Origin: CAVUCH01 sp963739995
Lineage (GTDB): Bacteria > Acidobacteriota > Vicinamibacteria > Vicinamibacterales > JAENWD01
DNA: 64,000 nt
NCBI GenBank assembly: GCA_963739995.1
Contig: CAVUCH010000022.1
Location: 1-64,000 of the forward strand
Reading direction: 5' to 3'
In this document: positions 25,897 through 34,779 of the stretch, piece after piece
How positions within the stretch are numbered: position 1 is the first letter of the stretch
Layout: each line of letters opens with the position of its first letter
Notes under the pieces: generated by a model
Databases searched by the model: none
The model's input: the letters and a program-made list of their open reading frames with translations, nothing else
What the model was told of the DNA's origin: nothing
Made by a program: the position numbers and the translations under genes

Positions 25897-26367
25897 ATGA
25901 GATTCGCGAACCGTATCCGAAGCCGAGGCGTTCGCCGCAGCGTGCGGTGGGGCGTCGTCCTGACCCTCGCGTTGACGGCGTCGACCGTCCGCGACACGAG
26001 GGGCGCCGGGGCGACGGACATCATCATCCAGCAGCTGATGGCCACCGCCGTCGAGTGGAACCGCGGGAGCCTCGAGGGGTTCATCGCGCCGTACGCGGAG
26101 GAGAGCACCTTCATGACGCCCGCCGGACCGATCGGGCGCGCCGCCATGGTCGAGCGGTATCGTCAGAAATATTTCGCCGCCGGCCGCCCGTTGCAGACAT
26201 TGCGATTCGAAGAAGTGGAGGCGCGCGGTCTCGGGACGGATCACGCGCTGATGACCGGACGATTCGTGCTCACGGGAGGCGGGCTGGCCGAGCAGAGCGG
26301 CCGTTTCACGCTGGTGTGGGTGCGGTCGCGCGAGGGCTGGCGGATTCTTCACGATCACAGCGGCTGA
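25897..26367 (+). CDS. Exported NTF2-like (SnoaL/DUF4440) protein
   Basis: 156 aa. A basic N-terminus and a hydrophobic stretch (RWGVVLTLALTASTV) suggest export. The mature part is an NTF2-like cone fold: AVEWNRGSLEGFIAPYAEES, FMTPAGPIGRAAMVERYRQKY, and the ending FTLVWVRSREGWRILHDHSG, which is typical of DUF4440. Such proteins may bind or process small molecules, but no function can be assigned. The 163-bp inverted-repeat element lies directly upstream. No clear ribosome-binding site. Confidence 0.8.
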   Translation: MRFANRIRSRGVRRSVRWGVVLTLALTASTVRDTRGAGATDIIIQQLMATAVEWNRGSLEGFIAPYAEESTFMTPAGPIGRAAMVERYRQKYFAAGRPLQTLRFEEVEARGLGTDHALMTGRFVLTGGGLAEQSGRFTLVWVRSREGWRILHDHSG

Positions 26368-26440
26368 CAGGCAGCGGTCGCGCCCTGGCTGTGCGCGCTC
26401 GAGGGCATGCCGGGGACTCGCGGCCGACGTCCCGCCACGC

Positions 26441-28816
26441 TCAGCGATTCCGGGGAGGCATGGCGGGCGCAGCCGGCCGGGCCGGCGGAGCCATCGGTCC
26501 GCTCGCCGCCGGGGCCGGTTCGATTGCCGGCGCGGCCGGCTCCGCTCCTGGCTGTGTGCCGGAGATGAACGCTTCGTTGACCGCCTGTGTCGCATCGGCC
26601 GCTGGCGCACCCGTGCTCTTGTCGACGGCAAGGAACACGATGTTTCCCGGCGGCGCAAACTGCGGGATCTTCTCGCGCCCGCGCCGCGCAATGTAGGCTT
26701 TCATCACGTCCATCCAGATCGGCAGCGCCGCCTGTGCACCCGTCTCGCCGGGGCCGAGCGGCTTCTTTTCGTCACGGCCCACCCAGACGCCGATGGTGAT
26801 GTCAGGGTCGAACCCGATGAACCACGCATCGGTGTAGTCGTCCACCGTGCCCGTCTTGCCCGCGACCGGCCAATCCAATGCCGATGCGGCCGCCGCCGTC
26901 CCCCGCTGCGTCACCCCAAGCAGAAGGTTGGTCATCACGTATGCCGTGTCGGCGCGAATCGCCTCGCGAGGCTCCGGCCGGTTCTCTTCGAGCAGGCTGC
27001 CGTCCCGGTCGAGCACGCGCAGCACGTCGTACGGACGCATGCGGACGCCCTGGTTGGGATACACCGCGTAGGCGCTCGTCACCTCGAGCAGTGTGGCTTC
27101 CGCCGACCCGAGCGCGATCGAGAGATACGGCTGGAATGCACCTGAGAAGCCGAGACGCTTGGCGTACTGAATTGCGGCGGGCGGCCCGAGCTGCTCGAGC
27201 AGCCGGACGGTCGGCACGTTCCGCGACTGCTCGAGCGCGTAGCGGAGCGTGACGGGTCCCTTGAACGTGTGGTCGTAGTTCTGCGGCGAGTAGAGCGGCT
27301 GGCCAGGCCCCGCCGGATAGGCAACAGGCGCGTCCATCAGCATGGAGGCGGGGGTGAAGCCGCGGTCGATGGCGGCGGTGTACACGATCGGCTTGAACGT
27401 GGACCCCAGCTGGCGGTGGGCCTGCACGGCGCGGTTGAACTTGCTATGCGCGAAGCTGAAGCCCCCCACCATCGCGCGCACCTGCCCGGTTTGGTTGTCG
27501 ATCGCGAGCAGCGCGCCTTCCACGACTGGCGTCTGCTCGAGATGCACGATCGCACGAGACTCCGCTTCGTCCAGCGCAGCAATCCGGACGTCGACCAGAT
27601 CGCCCGCGCGGAGGAACGCCGGGGTGGTCTTGCGCGTCCACGCGTATCCCGCCTTTGGCAGGTCGGCGGTGTAGGCACCCATGCGAAGGCGAATGGTGCC
27701 CGGGGCGGCGCGCCCACCCACCGCCGCAGGGGGAGCGGGCCCGAGCACCACGGCGGGTACGATATCGCCCACGCTCAGCGGCCTCGCCCACCGGTCGACG
27801 GTGAACGCCTCGGGCGAATGGCCTTCCGCCACGATGTTCCGCTTCGGCTTCCGGAAGCCGCGGCGCTTGTCGAGCCGCCGCAGGCCGGCGTCGACCGCCG
27901 CGTTCGCGGCTTCCTGCAGCGGCAGGTCCAGCGTTGTTTCAACCGTGAGGCCCTGCTCGTACAGCTTCTTCGCGCCGTACGTGCGCTCCAGGTACTTCCG
28001 CACCTCCTCGACGAAATACGGGGCTGGCGACTGGGTAGGCGCCGGCTGCCCTTTGACGACCACCGGCTTTTGCTTGGCTGCGTCCGCGTCAGCCTGCGAG
28101 ATGTATCCGACATCCGCCATCCGCTGCAGGACGTAGTTGCGACGACGGGTAGCGCGCGGCAGAGCAACGTACGGGCTCTGGCGTTCGGGCAGCTGCACGA
28201 TGCCCGCGACCAGGGCCGCCTCCTCGAGCGTCAGATCGCGCGCCCGCTTGCTGAAATACACCCGGGAGGCGGATTCGACGCCGTACGTGCCGTGGCCGAA
28301 ATACACGTGGTTGCAGTAGAGGGTGAGAATCTCCCGCTTCGTATACCGCTTCTCGATCTGGACGGTGAGGATGGCTTCCTTGATCTTCCGCTCCCAGGTC
28401 TTATCGAGCGTCAGGAACAGGTTCCGGGCGAGCTGCTGCGTCAGCGTGCTCGCACCAGCGCGCTGGCCGTAGACAATGTCGCGCGTTGCCGTGATGACGA
28501 TGCGCGGAATGCTCAGTCCGAAGTGGCTGTCGAACCCCGCATCCTCCGCGGCCACGATGGCCTGCCGCAGCGACACCGGAATGTCGTCGTAGCCGATGAC
28601 GATCCGCCGCTGGGTGGCGAACTCGCCGATGGTGTCGCCATCGAGCGACTTGAGGCGCGTGATCGTGCTGGGTGCGTAGTCGTCGAGCGCGGTGATCTGC
28701 GGCAGGTCGTCGCTGTACGCGAACAACAGGCCGGAGACGGTACCGGCGATCGCGGCGAGGACGAACAACGCGACGATACCGGCGCGGCGGGCAAAGCGGA
28801 TGACGAAACGGGCCAC
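26441..28816 (-). CDS. mrcA: Penicillin-binding protein 1A (class A)
   Basis: Bifunctional peptidoglycan glycosyltransferase/transpeptidase, 791 aa. One N-terminal helix (AGIVALFVLAAIAGTVSGLL), then a GT51 domain with catalytic E91 in EDAGFDSHFG and QQLARNLFL. The transpeptidase domain has SxxK in LGSTFKP (about 470), SRN and KTGTVDD (about 653). An OB-like insert lies between them. The tail (750-791) is Pro/Ala-rich and disordered. Its neighbour is the FecR-like gene upstream on the same strand, 25 bp away. Confidence 0.93.
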   Translation of the reverse strand: MARFVIRFARRAGIVALFVLAAIAGTVSGLLFAYSDDLPQITALDDYAPSTITRLKSLDGDTIGEFATQRRIVIGYDDIPVSLRQAIVAAEDAGFDSHFGLSIPRIVITATRDIVYGQRAGASTLTQQLARNLFLTLDKTWERKIKEAILTVQIEKRYTKREILTLYCNHVYFGHGTYGVESASRVYFSKRARDLTLEEAALVAGIVQLPERQSPYVALPRATRRRNYVLQRMADVGYISQADADAAKQKPVVVKGQPAPTQSPAPYFVEEVRKYLERTYGAKKLYEQGLTVETTLDLPLQEAANAAVDAGLRRLDKRRGFRKPKRNIVAEGHSPEAFTVDRWARPLSVGDIVPAVVLGPAPPAAVGGRAAPGTIRLRMGAYTADLPKAGYAWTRKTTPAFLRAGDLVDVRIAALDEAESRAIVHLEQTPVVEGALLAIDNQTGQVRAMVGGFSFAHSKFNRAVQAHRQLGSTFKPIVYTAAIDRGFTPASMLMDAPVAYPAGPGQPLYSPQNYDHTFKGPVTLRYALEQSRNVPTVRLLEQLGPPAAIQYAKRLGFSGAFQPYLSIALGSAEATLLEVTSAYAVYPNQGVRMRPYDVLRVLDRDGSLLEENRPEPREAIRADTAYVMTNLLLGVTQRGTAAAASALDWPVAGKTGTVDDYTDAWFIGFDPDITIGVWVGRDEKKPLGPGETGAQAALPIWMDVMKAYIARRGREKIPQFAPPGNIVFLAVDKSTGAPAADATQAVNEAFISGTQPGAEPAAPAIEPAPAASGPMAPPARPAAPAMPPRNR

Positions 28817-28841
28817 TTGATGAACTCAGGAGAACGTACTG

Positions 28842-30869
28842 TTAGCGGCGTCGCGAGGGTTGCGCACCCGCTGACGGGGCCCTCGACGGTGGCGGTACTG
28901 CGCCACCGTGGGGCTGGGCGCCGCCACGAGGTACGGCCACGCGAGAGCCGCCGCGATCCGGAGCCTCTCGGGGCGCAGCCATCGCCGGTGTGCCCGCCGG
29001 ACCCGGAGCTTCACGGTATCTGCCCCGTTCCCGTTCCCCACCGGTTGGCGCAGGTGGAGCGTACACCGGCGGTTGATCGGTCGGCCGCCGCTGGCCTGCG
29101 GACCGCGGATCGTCTGCCTGGGGGCCGTCCGACGATGGCGCGTCGCGGGGCACCGCGCGTGGGGAGCCGGATGACACAGGACCTGCAGACGCAGGGCCCG
29201 GAATGCCGGAACGGCGCGACGGACCTGCGGAGCCCTCGTATGCCCGGGGGGGCACCCCGGAATCATCAGACCGCGAGCTGAGCGACCCACCGCGGTAGAC
29301 CGGTACCGAGTCCGGGTTCCAGGCCGGCCTTGCGCTACGCGTGGCCGCAGTGCCCCTGGCCGGTACGGCGTCGATCGGAGCGGGGGCGCGGCGGGGCCCG
29401 GCGCTGCCGTAGTGTCCACCTTGAGCGGGTTCGCGCGCAGCGCGCACCTCGGTACTCAGACGCGAGGGTGCCGGACGGCCGGCTTCCGCTGCCGGGGCGT
29501 CTGGGGTGCCTCTCCGAACCGCGGTCGGCCGCTTCGGGGGCTGGCTGCTGGATCGGACGTCGCGGCTCGAATCGCGGGTTGCTGCCGTTTGCCCGGCGCG
29601 TTCGCTGGAGCCTGGAGGCACCCCCACACCGCTCCGCAGGCGAGCACCGGCGAGACCGGCAGCGCCGGCGCGTGCTGCGGGTACAGCAGCGGATCGGGGG
29701 ACCGCGTACGGTCGTCCCGGCGGCGCGGTTTGAACGACGAACGGGTGCACGCCACCGTGGGTGAAGCGGCGGCCGTCCACCGCTACGCGCCTGACCGACC
29801 CGTACGCGCCGAAGTGATTGCGGGGCACGACGGTCCATGCTGTCCACGGATCCCGCCTGTAATACGCCCGCGACGCGTGCGCGTATCCGAATGGCACCAC
29901 CGGCCGGCCGTCGAACCCGAGCGGGCACCAGCTGACGTACCCGGGCGCCACGGCCCAGTGCACCCAGGCCGGACCCCACGCGCGACCAGGCACCCAGAAC
30001 CAGGCACCAGCGGAGGTCGTGCCCCACCGGCCGTAATGGTGCGTCGGCCATGCCCAGACGTCGCCGCCCACCCACGTCCACCCGAAGCGGGCGTAGAACC
30101 GCCAGCGGCCGTGGTAGTACGGACGCCAGCCGCTGACCACGTGCGGATACCAGACGTAGCCGTAGGTGGGCTCGTAGTTCCAGCTGCCGTAGGTGTCGAG
30201 CACGGCGCCGTACGGACGGAGGGGTGGAGGAACGTACTGGTGAGAGGCCGCGCCGCGGCGCAGCGACAGCCGGTCCTGCGACCAGCGATCGAAGGCATCC
30301 CAGCGGGCGGAATTGAATGACATCGGCTGGGACGGGGCCTCACCCTGGCGAGCGAGCGCGCGGGCGCCGGCGCCGATGGACACGGTGCCGCTGTCGGTGA
30401 CGAGATCCGCGCTTCCACGGATGACGGCCACCTCGATCTCAGGTACGCCATCCTGCGCGAACACGCTGATCCTGAACTCGCCCGCACTCGTGATGCGCAC
30501 CGAGCCCGCGGGCGTGTCGACCTGCAGGCGTCCCGCACGTGCGCTGCCCGCCACGATCGCGACCCGCCCGGCAAGCTGACGGACGAGCGAATCCGACAGC
30601 ACGTCGATCGTGGTTTCCTCGTCGAGTTGCACAATGGAGCCGTCGCCGAACAGCACTTCGACGCGCCCGCGCTCGGTGCGCAGGCGATCGCCGGTGTCGA
30701 GCGGCAGGTTGGGCTCGGCATCTTCCGACGCGGTGTCGTGTTCGAGGACAGCGCGCCCCTCGACGTAGGCCACATGCGCAGGGGGCGCGGATTCCTGGGC
30801 GAACGCGTGGGGAGCGCCGAGGGCCACCAGGAGCGCACCCGGCAACACGAATAACGGGAGGCGGGTCAT
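28842..30869 (-). CDS. FecR-domain protein with Trp/Tyr-rich and long disordered regions (DUF6600-like)
   Basis: 675 aa, exported (LPLFVLPGALLVALGAPHAF signal). Residues 40-190 are a FecR-like β-domain (YVEGRAVLEHD; GDRLRTERGRVEVLFGDGS; DTPAGSVRITSAGEFRISVF). Residues 225-350 hold repeated aromatic motifs such as YGYVWYPHVVSGWRPYYHGRW and WAWPTHHYGRWG, as in DUF6600 proteins. The remaining 300 residues are Pro/Ser/Arg-rich and probably disordered. Start ATG at 30869 chosen because the signal peptide begins there. A minus-strand -10-like TATACT is at 30910-30905. Role unknown; probably envelope surface. Confidence 0.8.
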   Translation of the reverse strand: MTRLPLFVLPGALLVALGAPHAFAQESAPPAHVAYVEGRAVLEHDTASEDAEPNLPLDTGDRLRTERGRVEVLFGDGSIVQLDEETTIDVLSDSLVRQLAGRVAIVAGSARAGRLQVDTPAGSVRITSAGEFRISVFAQDGVPEIEVAVIRGSADLVTDSGTVSIGAGARALARQGEAPSQPMSFNSARWDAFDRWSQDRLSLRRGAASHQYVPPPLRPYGAVLDTYGSWNYEPTYGYVWYPHVVSGWRPYYHGRWRFYARFGWTWVGGDVWAWPTHHYGRWGTTSAGAWFWVPGRAWGPAWVHWAVAPGYVSWCPLGFDGRPVVPFGYAHASRAYYRRDPWTAWTVVPRNHFGAYGSVRRVAVDGRRFTHGGVHPFVVQTAPPGRPYAVPRSAAVPAARAGAAGLAGARLRSGVGVPPGSSERAGQTAATRDSSRDVRSSSQPPKRPTAVRRGTPDAPAAEAGRPAPSRLSTEVRAAREPAQGGHYGSAGPRRAPAPIDAVPARGTAATRSARPAWNPDSVPVYRGGSLSSRSDDSGVPPRAYEGSAGPSRRSGIPGPASAGPVSSGSPRAVPRDAPSSDGPQADDPRSAGQRRPTDQPPVYAPPAPTGGERERGRYREAPGPAGTPAMAAPREAPDRGGSRVAVPRGGAQPHGGAVPPPSRAPSAGAQPSRRR

Positions 30870-31010
30870 GGTACGCCTTCTGGCAGGGCTGGCTGGCACG
30901 TTCGAGTATAGCGCGTTGAGGTTCTATCCCGGAACGTTGTCTTCTTTGCGCGGCCCAGCGGGTGTGTTCGACCTGCCGACCGCCTTGGACAGGTGAGACA
31001 GGGCGCCCTC

Positions 31011-31031
31011 ATTGACAGGTGCCCACTCAGA
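31011..31031 (+). promoter_or_regulatory. HAIR-like (HspR) operator overlapping the dnaK -35
   Basis: ATTGACA-N7-ACTCAGA compared with the HspR consensus CTTGAGT-N7-ACTCAAG matches 9 of 14 positions with exact 7-nt spacing. The left half contains the TTGACA -35. hspR is the third gene of this operon, so autorepression is expected. The match is degenerate, so this is inference. Confidence 0.4.
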
Positions 31032-31040
31032 TTTTATAGT
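31012..31040 (+). promoter_or_regulatory. Housekeeping promoter of dnaK (TTGACA-17-TATAGT)
   Basis: A perfect -35 at 31012-31017, a 17-nt spacer and TATAGT at 31035-31040. It is the best sigma-70-type promoter in the window, giving a leader of roughly 80 nt before the dnaK ATG. Confidence 0.75.
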
Positions 31041-31129
31041 TGGACAGGCCTAAATCCCAACCGGCGGCTGACCTGATTGTTTCCGCCTGCGCGGCGCCGG
31101 ACGCGTGGGTGCCGGCGCAAGGACAGAGC

Positions 31130-33061
31130 ATGAGCAAAATCATCGGCATCGACCTCGGCACCACCAACTCCGTTGTTGCCGTCATGGAAGGCGGGGAGCC
31201 GACCGTCATCACGAACCCGGAGGGCAGCCGGCTGACGCCGTCGGTCGTCGCGTTCACAAAGAGCGGCGATCGGCTCGTCGGGCAGGTGGCGAAGCGCCAG
31301 GCGGTTACCAATCCCGAGAACACGGTGTTCTCGATCAAGCGGTTCATGGGCCGTCGGTACGACGAGGTGAACGAAGAGATGAAGATGGTCCCGTACCGCG
31401 TGGGACGGGACGGCGAGCGGGTCACCGTCATCGTGAGTCCCACCGGCAAGGAGGAACAGTTCGCCCCACCGCAAATCTCGGCAATGGTGCTGCAGAAGCT
31501 GAAGCAGGCCGCCGAGGAGTACCTCGGCCAGCCGGTATCCCGCGCCGTGATCACGGTGCCCGCCTACTTCAACGACGCGCAGCGCCAGGCGACGAAGGAA
31601 GCAGGGCAGATCGCCGGCCTGGAGGTGATGCGCATCGTGAACGAGCCGACGGCGGCCGCGCTCGCCTACGGTCTGGACAAGAAGAAGGAAGAAACCATCG
31701 CCGTGTACGACTTCGGCGGCGGCACCTTCGATATCTCGATCCTCGAGGTCGGCGAAGGCGTCGTCGAGGTAAAGGCCACCAATGGTGACACGCATCTTGG
31801 CGGGGACAACCTCGATCAGCGCGTCATCGAGTGGATCACCTCCGAGTTCAAGCGCGACGCCGGCATCGATCTCGGCCAGGACCGCATGGCGCTGCAGCGG
31901 CTCAAGGAAGCGGCGGAGAAGGCGAAGATGGAGCTCTCCACCGTCATGGAGACCGACATCAGTCTGCCGTTCATCACGGCGGACCAGAGCGGGCCCAAGC
32001 ACCTGTCGCTGAAGCTGACGCGCGCCAGGTTCGAGCAACTGGTGGAGGATCTGCTCAACCGGACGGTGGGACCGACGAAGCAGGCGCTCGCAGACGCGGG
32101 CGTGTCGTCGGGTGACATCGATGAGGTCGTGCTCGTCGGGGGCTCGACGCGAATTCCGCGCGTGCAGGCCATCGTGAAGGAGCTGTTCGGCAAGGAACCG
32201 CACAAGGGAGTGAACCCCGACGAGGTGGTCGCCATCGGCGCCGCGGTGCAGGCCGGCGTGCTGGCCGGCGACGTGAAGGACCTGTTGCTGCTCGACGTCA
32301 CGCCCTTGTCGCTCGGCATTGAAACGTTGGGGGGCGTGATGACCACGCTGATCCCGCGAAACACCACCATCCCGACGCGGAAGAGCGAGGTGTTCTCGAC
32401 CGCCGCCGACAACCAGACGAGCGTGGAAGTGCACGTGCTGCAGGGCGAGCGGCCGCTGGCTCGCGACAACCGCACGCTCGGGCGGTTCCACCTGGACGGC
32501 ATTCCCCCTGCACGACGGGGCATGCCGCAGATCGAGGTGACCTTCGACATCGACGCGAACGGGATCGTCAACGTGACGGCGAAGGACCGCGCGACCAACA
32601 AGGAGCAGAAGATCACCATCACCGCGTCCAGCGGCCTGAGCAAGGACGAAGTCGATCGCATGATGCGCGAGGCGGAGTCGCACGCCGACGAGGACCGCAA
32701 GCGCAAGGAGGAGATCGAAACGCGCAACCACGCCGACCAGGCGATCTACGCTGCCGAGGGGCTGCTGCGCGAAAACGGGGACAAGATCCCCGCCTCGGAC
32801 AAGCAGGCGATCGAGAGTGCGGTCGAGGAGCTGCGGAAGGCGCTGCAGGGCTCTGATGCGGCTGCGGTGACGCGCGCGATGGAGGTGCTCACCACGGCCC
32901 AGCACAAGGCGGCCGAAGCGATGTATCGGCAGGCCGGCCCAGCCGCCGCCGATCCAGCGGCCGGGGGTGGGGCCGGTTCCGCGCCAGAAGGCCCCGACGG
33001 CGCCGGCGCGCGGACCGATGACGTGATCGACGCCGAGGTCGTGGACGAAGACAAGCGATAG
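31130..33061 (+). CDS. dnaK: Chaperone DnaK (Hsp70)
   Basis: ATP-dependent folding chaperone, 643 aa. Signatures: IGIDLGTTNSVVAVMEGG at the N-terminus, VPAYFNDAQRQATK, the hinge segment VYDFGGGTFDISILEV, and VLVGGSTRIPRVQ. The substrate-binding domain has DVTPLSLGIETLGG, and the Gly-rich tail ends in DVIDAEVVDEDK. The start at 31130 (MSKIIGID) has AAGGA 6 nt upstream; the longer open frame to 31040 is leader. First gene of dnaK-dnaJ-hspR; no grpE lies in the cluster. Confidence 0.97.
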   Translation: MSKIIGIDLGTTNSVVAVMEGGEPTVITNPEGSRLTPSVVAFTKSGDRLVGQVAKRQAVTNPENTVFSIKRFMGRRYDEVNEEMKMVPYRVGRDGERVTVIVSPTGKEEQFAPPQISAMVLQKLKQAAEEYLGQPVSRAVITVPAYFNDAQRQATKEAGQIAGLEVMRIVNEPTAAALAYGLDKKKEETIAVYDFGGGTFDISILEVGEGVVEVKATNGDTHLGGDNLDQRVIEWITSEFKRDAGIDLGQDRMALQRLKEAAEKAKMELSTVMETDISLPFITADQSGPKHLSLKLTRARFEQLVEDLLNRTVGPTKQALADAGVSSGDIDEVVLVGGSTRIPRVQAIVKELFGKEPHKGVNPDEVVAIGAAVQAGVLAGDVKDLLLLDVTPLSLGIETLGGVMTTLIPRNTTIPTRKSEVFSTAADNQTSVEVHVLQGERPLARDNRTLGRFHLDGIPPARRGMPQIEVTFDIDANGIVNVTAKDRATNKEQKITITASSGLSKDEVDRMMREAESHADEDRKRKEEIETRNHADQAIYAAEGLLRENGDKIPASDKQAIESAVEELRKALQGSDAAAVTRAMEVLTTAQHKAAEAMYRQAGPAAADPAAGGGAGSAPEGPDGAGARTDDVIDAEVVDEDKR

Positions 33062-33172
33062 GCCGCACAGCGGGCTCCGAATTCGTCGGACCCGCTGACC
33101 GGCGCTCCGGCCTGCAGCCGGAGGCCATGTGACGACCGGCCGTAGATGGCGTTGTACAGAAGCGTGTCAGAC

Positions 33173-34297
33173 ATGGATTTCTACGTTGTCCTCGGCGTCC
33201 CGCGCACGGCGACGGTGGCCGATGTGAAGCGTGCGTACCGCAAGCTGGCGCGCCGCTTTCATCCGGACGTGAACCCCGGGGACCACGTCGCCGCGATGCG
33301 GTTCAAGGAGATCACCGAGGCGTACGAGACCTTGAGCGATCCGGAGCGGCGCCGCCGGTACGACGTGCTCGGCTATCAGCCGGAGCTCGCGAACGTGTCG
33401 GCCGGGTTCGAGGGCTTTGATTTCTCCGCCAGCGTGCACACCGTGCAAGAGGGCACCTTCGGCGATCTCTTCGCGGAGGTGTTCACTCGGGAGCGCCAGA
33501 CCACGCGGCGCGCTCGTGGTGCCGACTTGCACGCCACCCTGCTGCTGCCCTTCGACGAGGCGCTGCGCGGCACCGAGCGGCGGTTCACGATGACGCGGCA
33601 GGCCCCGTGCGACGCGTGTGCCGGGGCCGGGACCCTGCGGGGGCCGGGCTCCGCATGCACGCACTGTCACGGGACCGGCCAGTTGCGTGCTGCGCGGGGA
33701 CACATGGTCTTCTCGCGCGCGTGTCCGCGATGCGCGGGTGCCGGCGTGCAGCGGGTGGAGTCGTGCCGGACGTGTGGCGGCATCGGTCTGCACACCCGGT
33801 CCGAGACGGTGACCATCCGCGTTCCGGCCGGCGCGCACGACGGCGCGCGGCTGCGGCTTGCCGATCTCGGACACGTGGGCCCGAACGGAGGCCCCCCTGG
33901 CGATCTCTACGTGACGCTTCAGGTCTCTCCCGATGAGCGGTTCCGGCGCGAAGGGGACGACCTGCACGTCGTGCTGCCCCTTGCCGTGCACGAAGCGGCC
34001 CTGGGAGCCCGCATCGCGCTGGACACACCCGACGGGCCCGCGCGGGTGCGCGTGCCGCCCGGCACGCAGTCGGGCCAGCGGTTCCGCCTGCGTGGCCGTG
34101 GCGCACCGTCACTGCAGGACGGACATCGCGGCGACCTCGTCATCGAACCCCGGATCATGCTGCCGCCGCTGCTCGACGAACGATCGAAGGAGCTGCTGCG
34201 CGAGTTCGGGGCGATCAACGGCAGCGCGTACGTGCGGCCTGCGGTCGGGGCCGCCGTCGATGGCAACGCTCGGCCCGGCAGTCCAGGCGCAGTCTGA
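33173..34297 (+). CDS. dnaJ: Chaperone DnaJ (type I Hsp40)
   Basis: DnaK co-chaperone, 374 aa from ATG at 33173 (MDFYVVLGVPRTATV). The J domain carries HPD in RRFHPDVNPGD (about residue 33). The zinc domain has all four CxxCxGxG repeats: CDACAGAG, CTHCHGTG, CPRCAGAG and CRTCGGIG. The Gly/Phe region is short (FEGFDFSASV). ATG at 33146 is an alternative start adding nine residues, but the J domain normally begins at the chosen one. The gene overlaps hspR by one base. Confidence 0.93.
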   Translation: MDFYVVLGVPRTATVADVKRAYRKLARRFHPDVNPGDHVAAMRFKEITEAYETLSDPERRRRYDVLGYQPELANVSAGFEGFDFSASVHTVQEGTFGDLFAEVFTRERQTTRRARGADLHATLLLPFDEALRGTERRFTMTRQAPCDACAGAGTLRGPGSACTHCHGTGQLRAARGHMVFSRACPRCAGAGVQRVESCRTCGGIGLHTRSETVTIRVPAGAHDGARLRLADLGHVGPNGGPPGDLYVTLQVSPDERFRREGDDLHVVLPLAVHEAALGARIALDTPDGPARVRVPPGTQSGQRFRLRGRGAPSLQDGHRGDLVIEPRIMLPPLLDERSKELLREFGAINGSAYVRPAVGAAVDGNARPGSPGAV

Positions 34298-34761
34298 TGG
34301 TCACGAAGCGGTCCGGCAAGGCGTACTACATGATCAGCGCGGTGGCGCAGAAGTACAACATCCACCCGCAGACGCTGCGCCTGTACGAGCGCGAAGGGCT
34401 GCTGACGCCCTCGCGCACGGAGGGCAACACGCGGCTGTACTCGGAGGAGGACCTCGAGCAGCTCGAGACAATCCTCTCGCTGACGCGCGATCTCGGCGTG
34501 AACCTCGCCGGCGTCGAGATCATCCTGAACATGCGCCGACGCATCCAGCAGATGCAGGTCGAGGTGAACGAGTTCATGGCGTACGTGAAGAAGGAACTCG
34601 CGCGCGGCATCGACGACTGGGAACAACGGCTCAGCACCGCGCTGGTCAAATCCACGCCCACCGACCTCGTGCGCACCGCACAGCCGCCCTCGGCGTCCGC
34701 GCCGCCCGCCGACGCCCCGGCTGAACCCGAGCCTGCCGCACCCGCCGCCCGGCGCCGCTGA
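34297..34761 (+). CDS. hspR: HspR-type MerR-family heat-shock repressor
   Basis: 154 aa. N-terminal winged helix of the MerR family (YMISAVAQKYNIHPQTLRLYEREGLLTPSRTEGNTRLYS in parts), then a short coiled coil (IQQMQVEVNEFMAYVKKELA) and a Pro/Ala tail. Location right after dnaJ and a HAIR-like operator at the dnaK promoter support an autoregulatory repressor, in which DnaK would act as co-repressor as known from actinobacteria. No cysteine metal sites typical of metal-sensing MerR proteins. Confidence 0.88.
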   Translation: MVTKRSGKAYYMISAVAQKYNIHPQTLRLYEREGLLTPSRTEGNTRLYSEEDLEQLETILSLTRDLGVNLAGVEIILNMRRRIQQMQVEVNEFMAYVKKELARGIDDWEQRLSTALVKSTPTDLVRTAQPPSASAPPADAPAEPEPAAPAARRR

Positions 34762-34779
34762 GAGAGGAGTCCGGCATCC

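Larger units (their letters stand above)
30985..31048 (+). promoter_or_regulatory. Three spaced TTG(G)ACAGG repeats at the dnaK promoter
   Basis: TTGGACAGG at 30985-30993, TTGACAGG at 31012-31019 and TTGGACAGG at 31040-31048 are spaced 27-28 nt apart. The second contains the -35 and the third overlaps the predicted start site. Spacing near multiples of a helical turn suggests binding sites for a regulator. No protein can be named. Confidence 0.4.

Noticed and set aside
30870..31129. CIRCE (HrcA) operator before dnaK
   Set aside because: No TTAGCACTC-N9-GAGTGCTAA match; the HAIR-like element is the better candidate given hspR in the operon.
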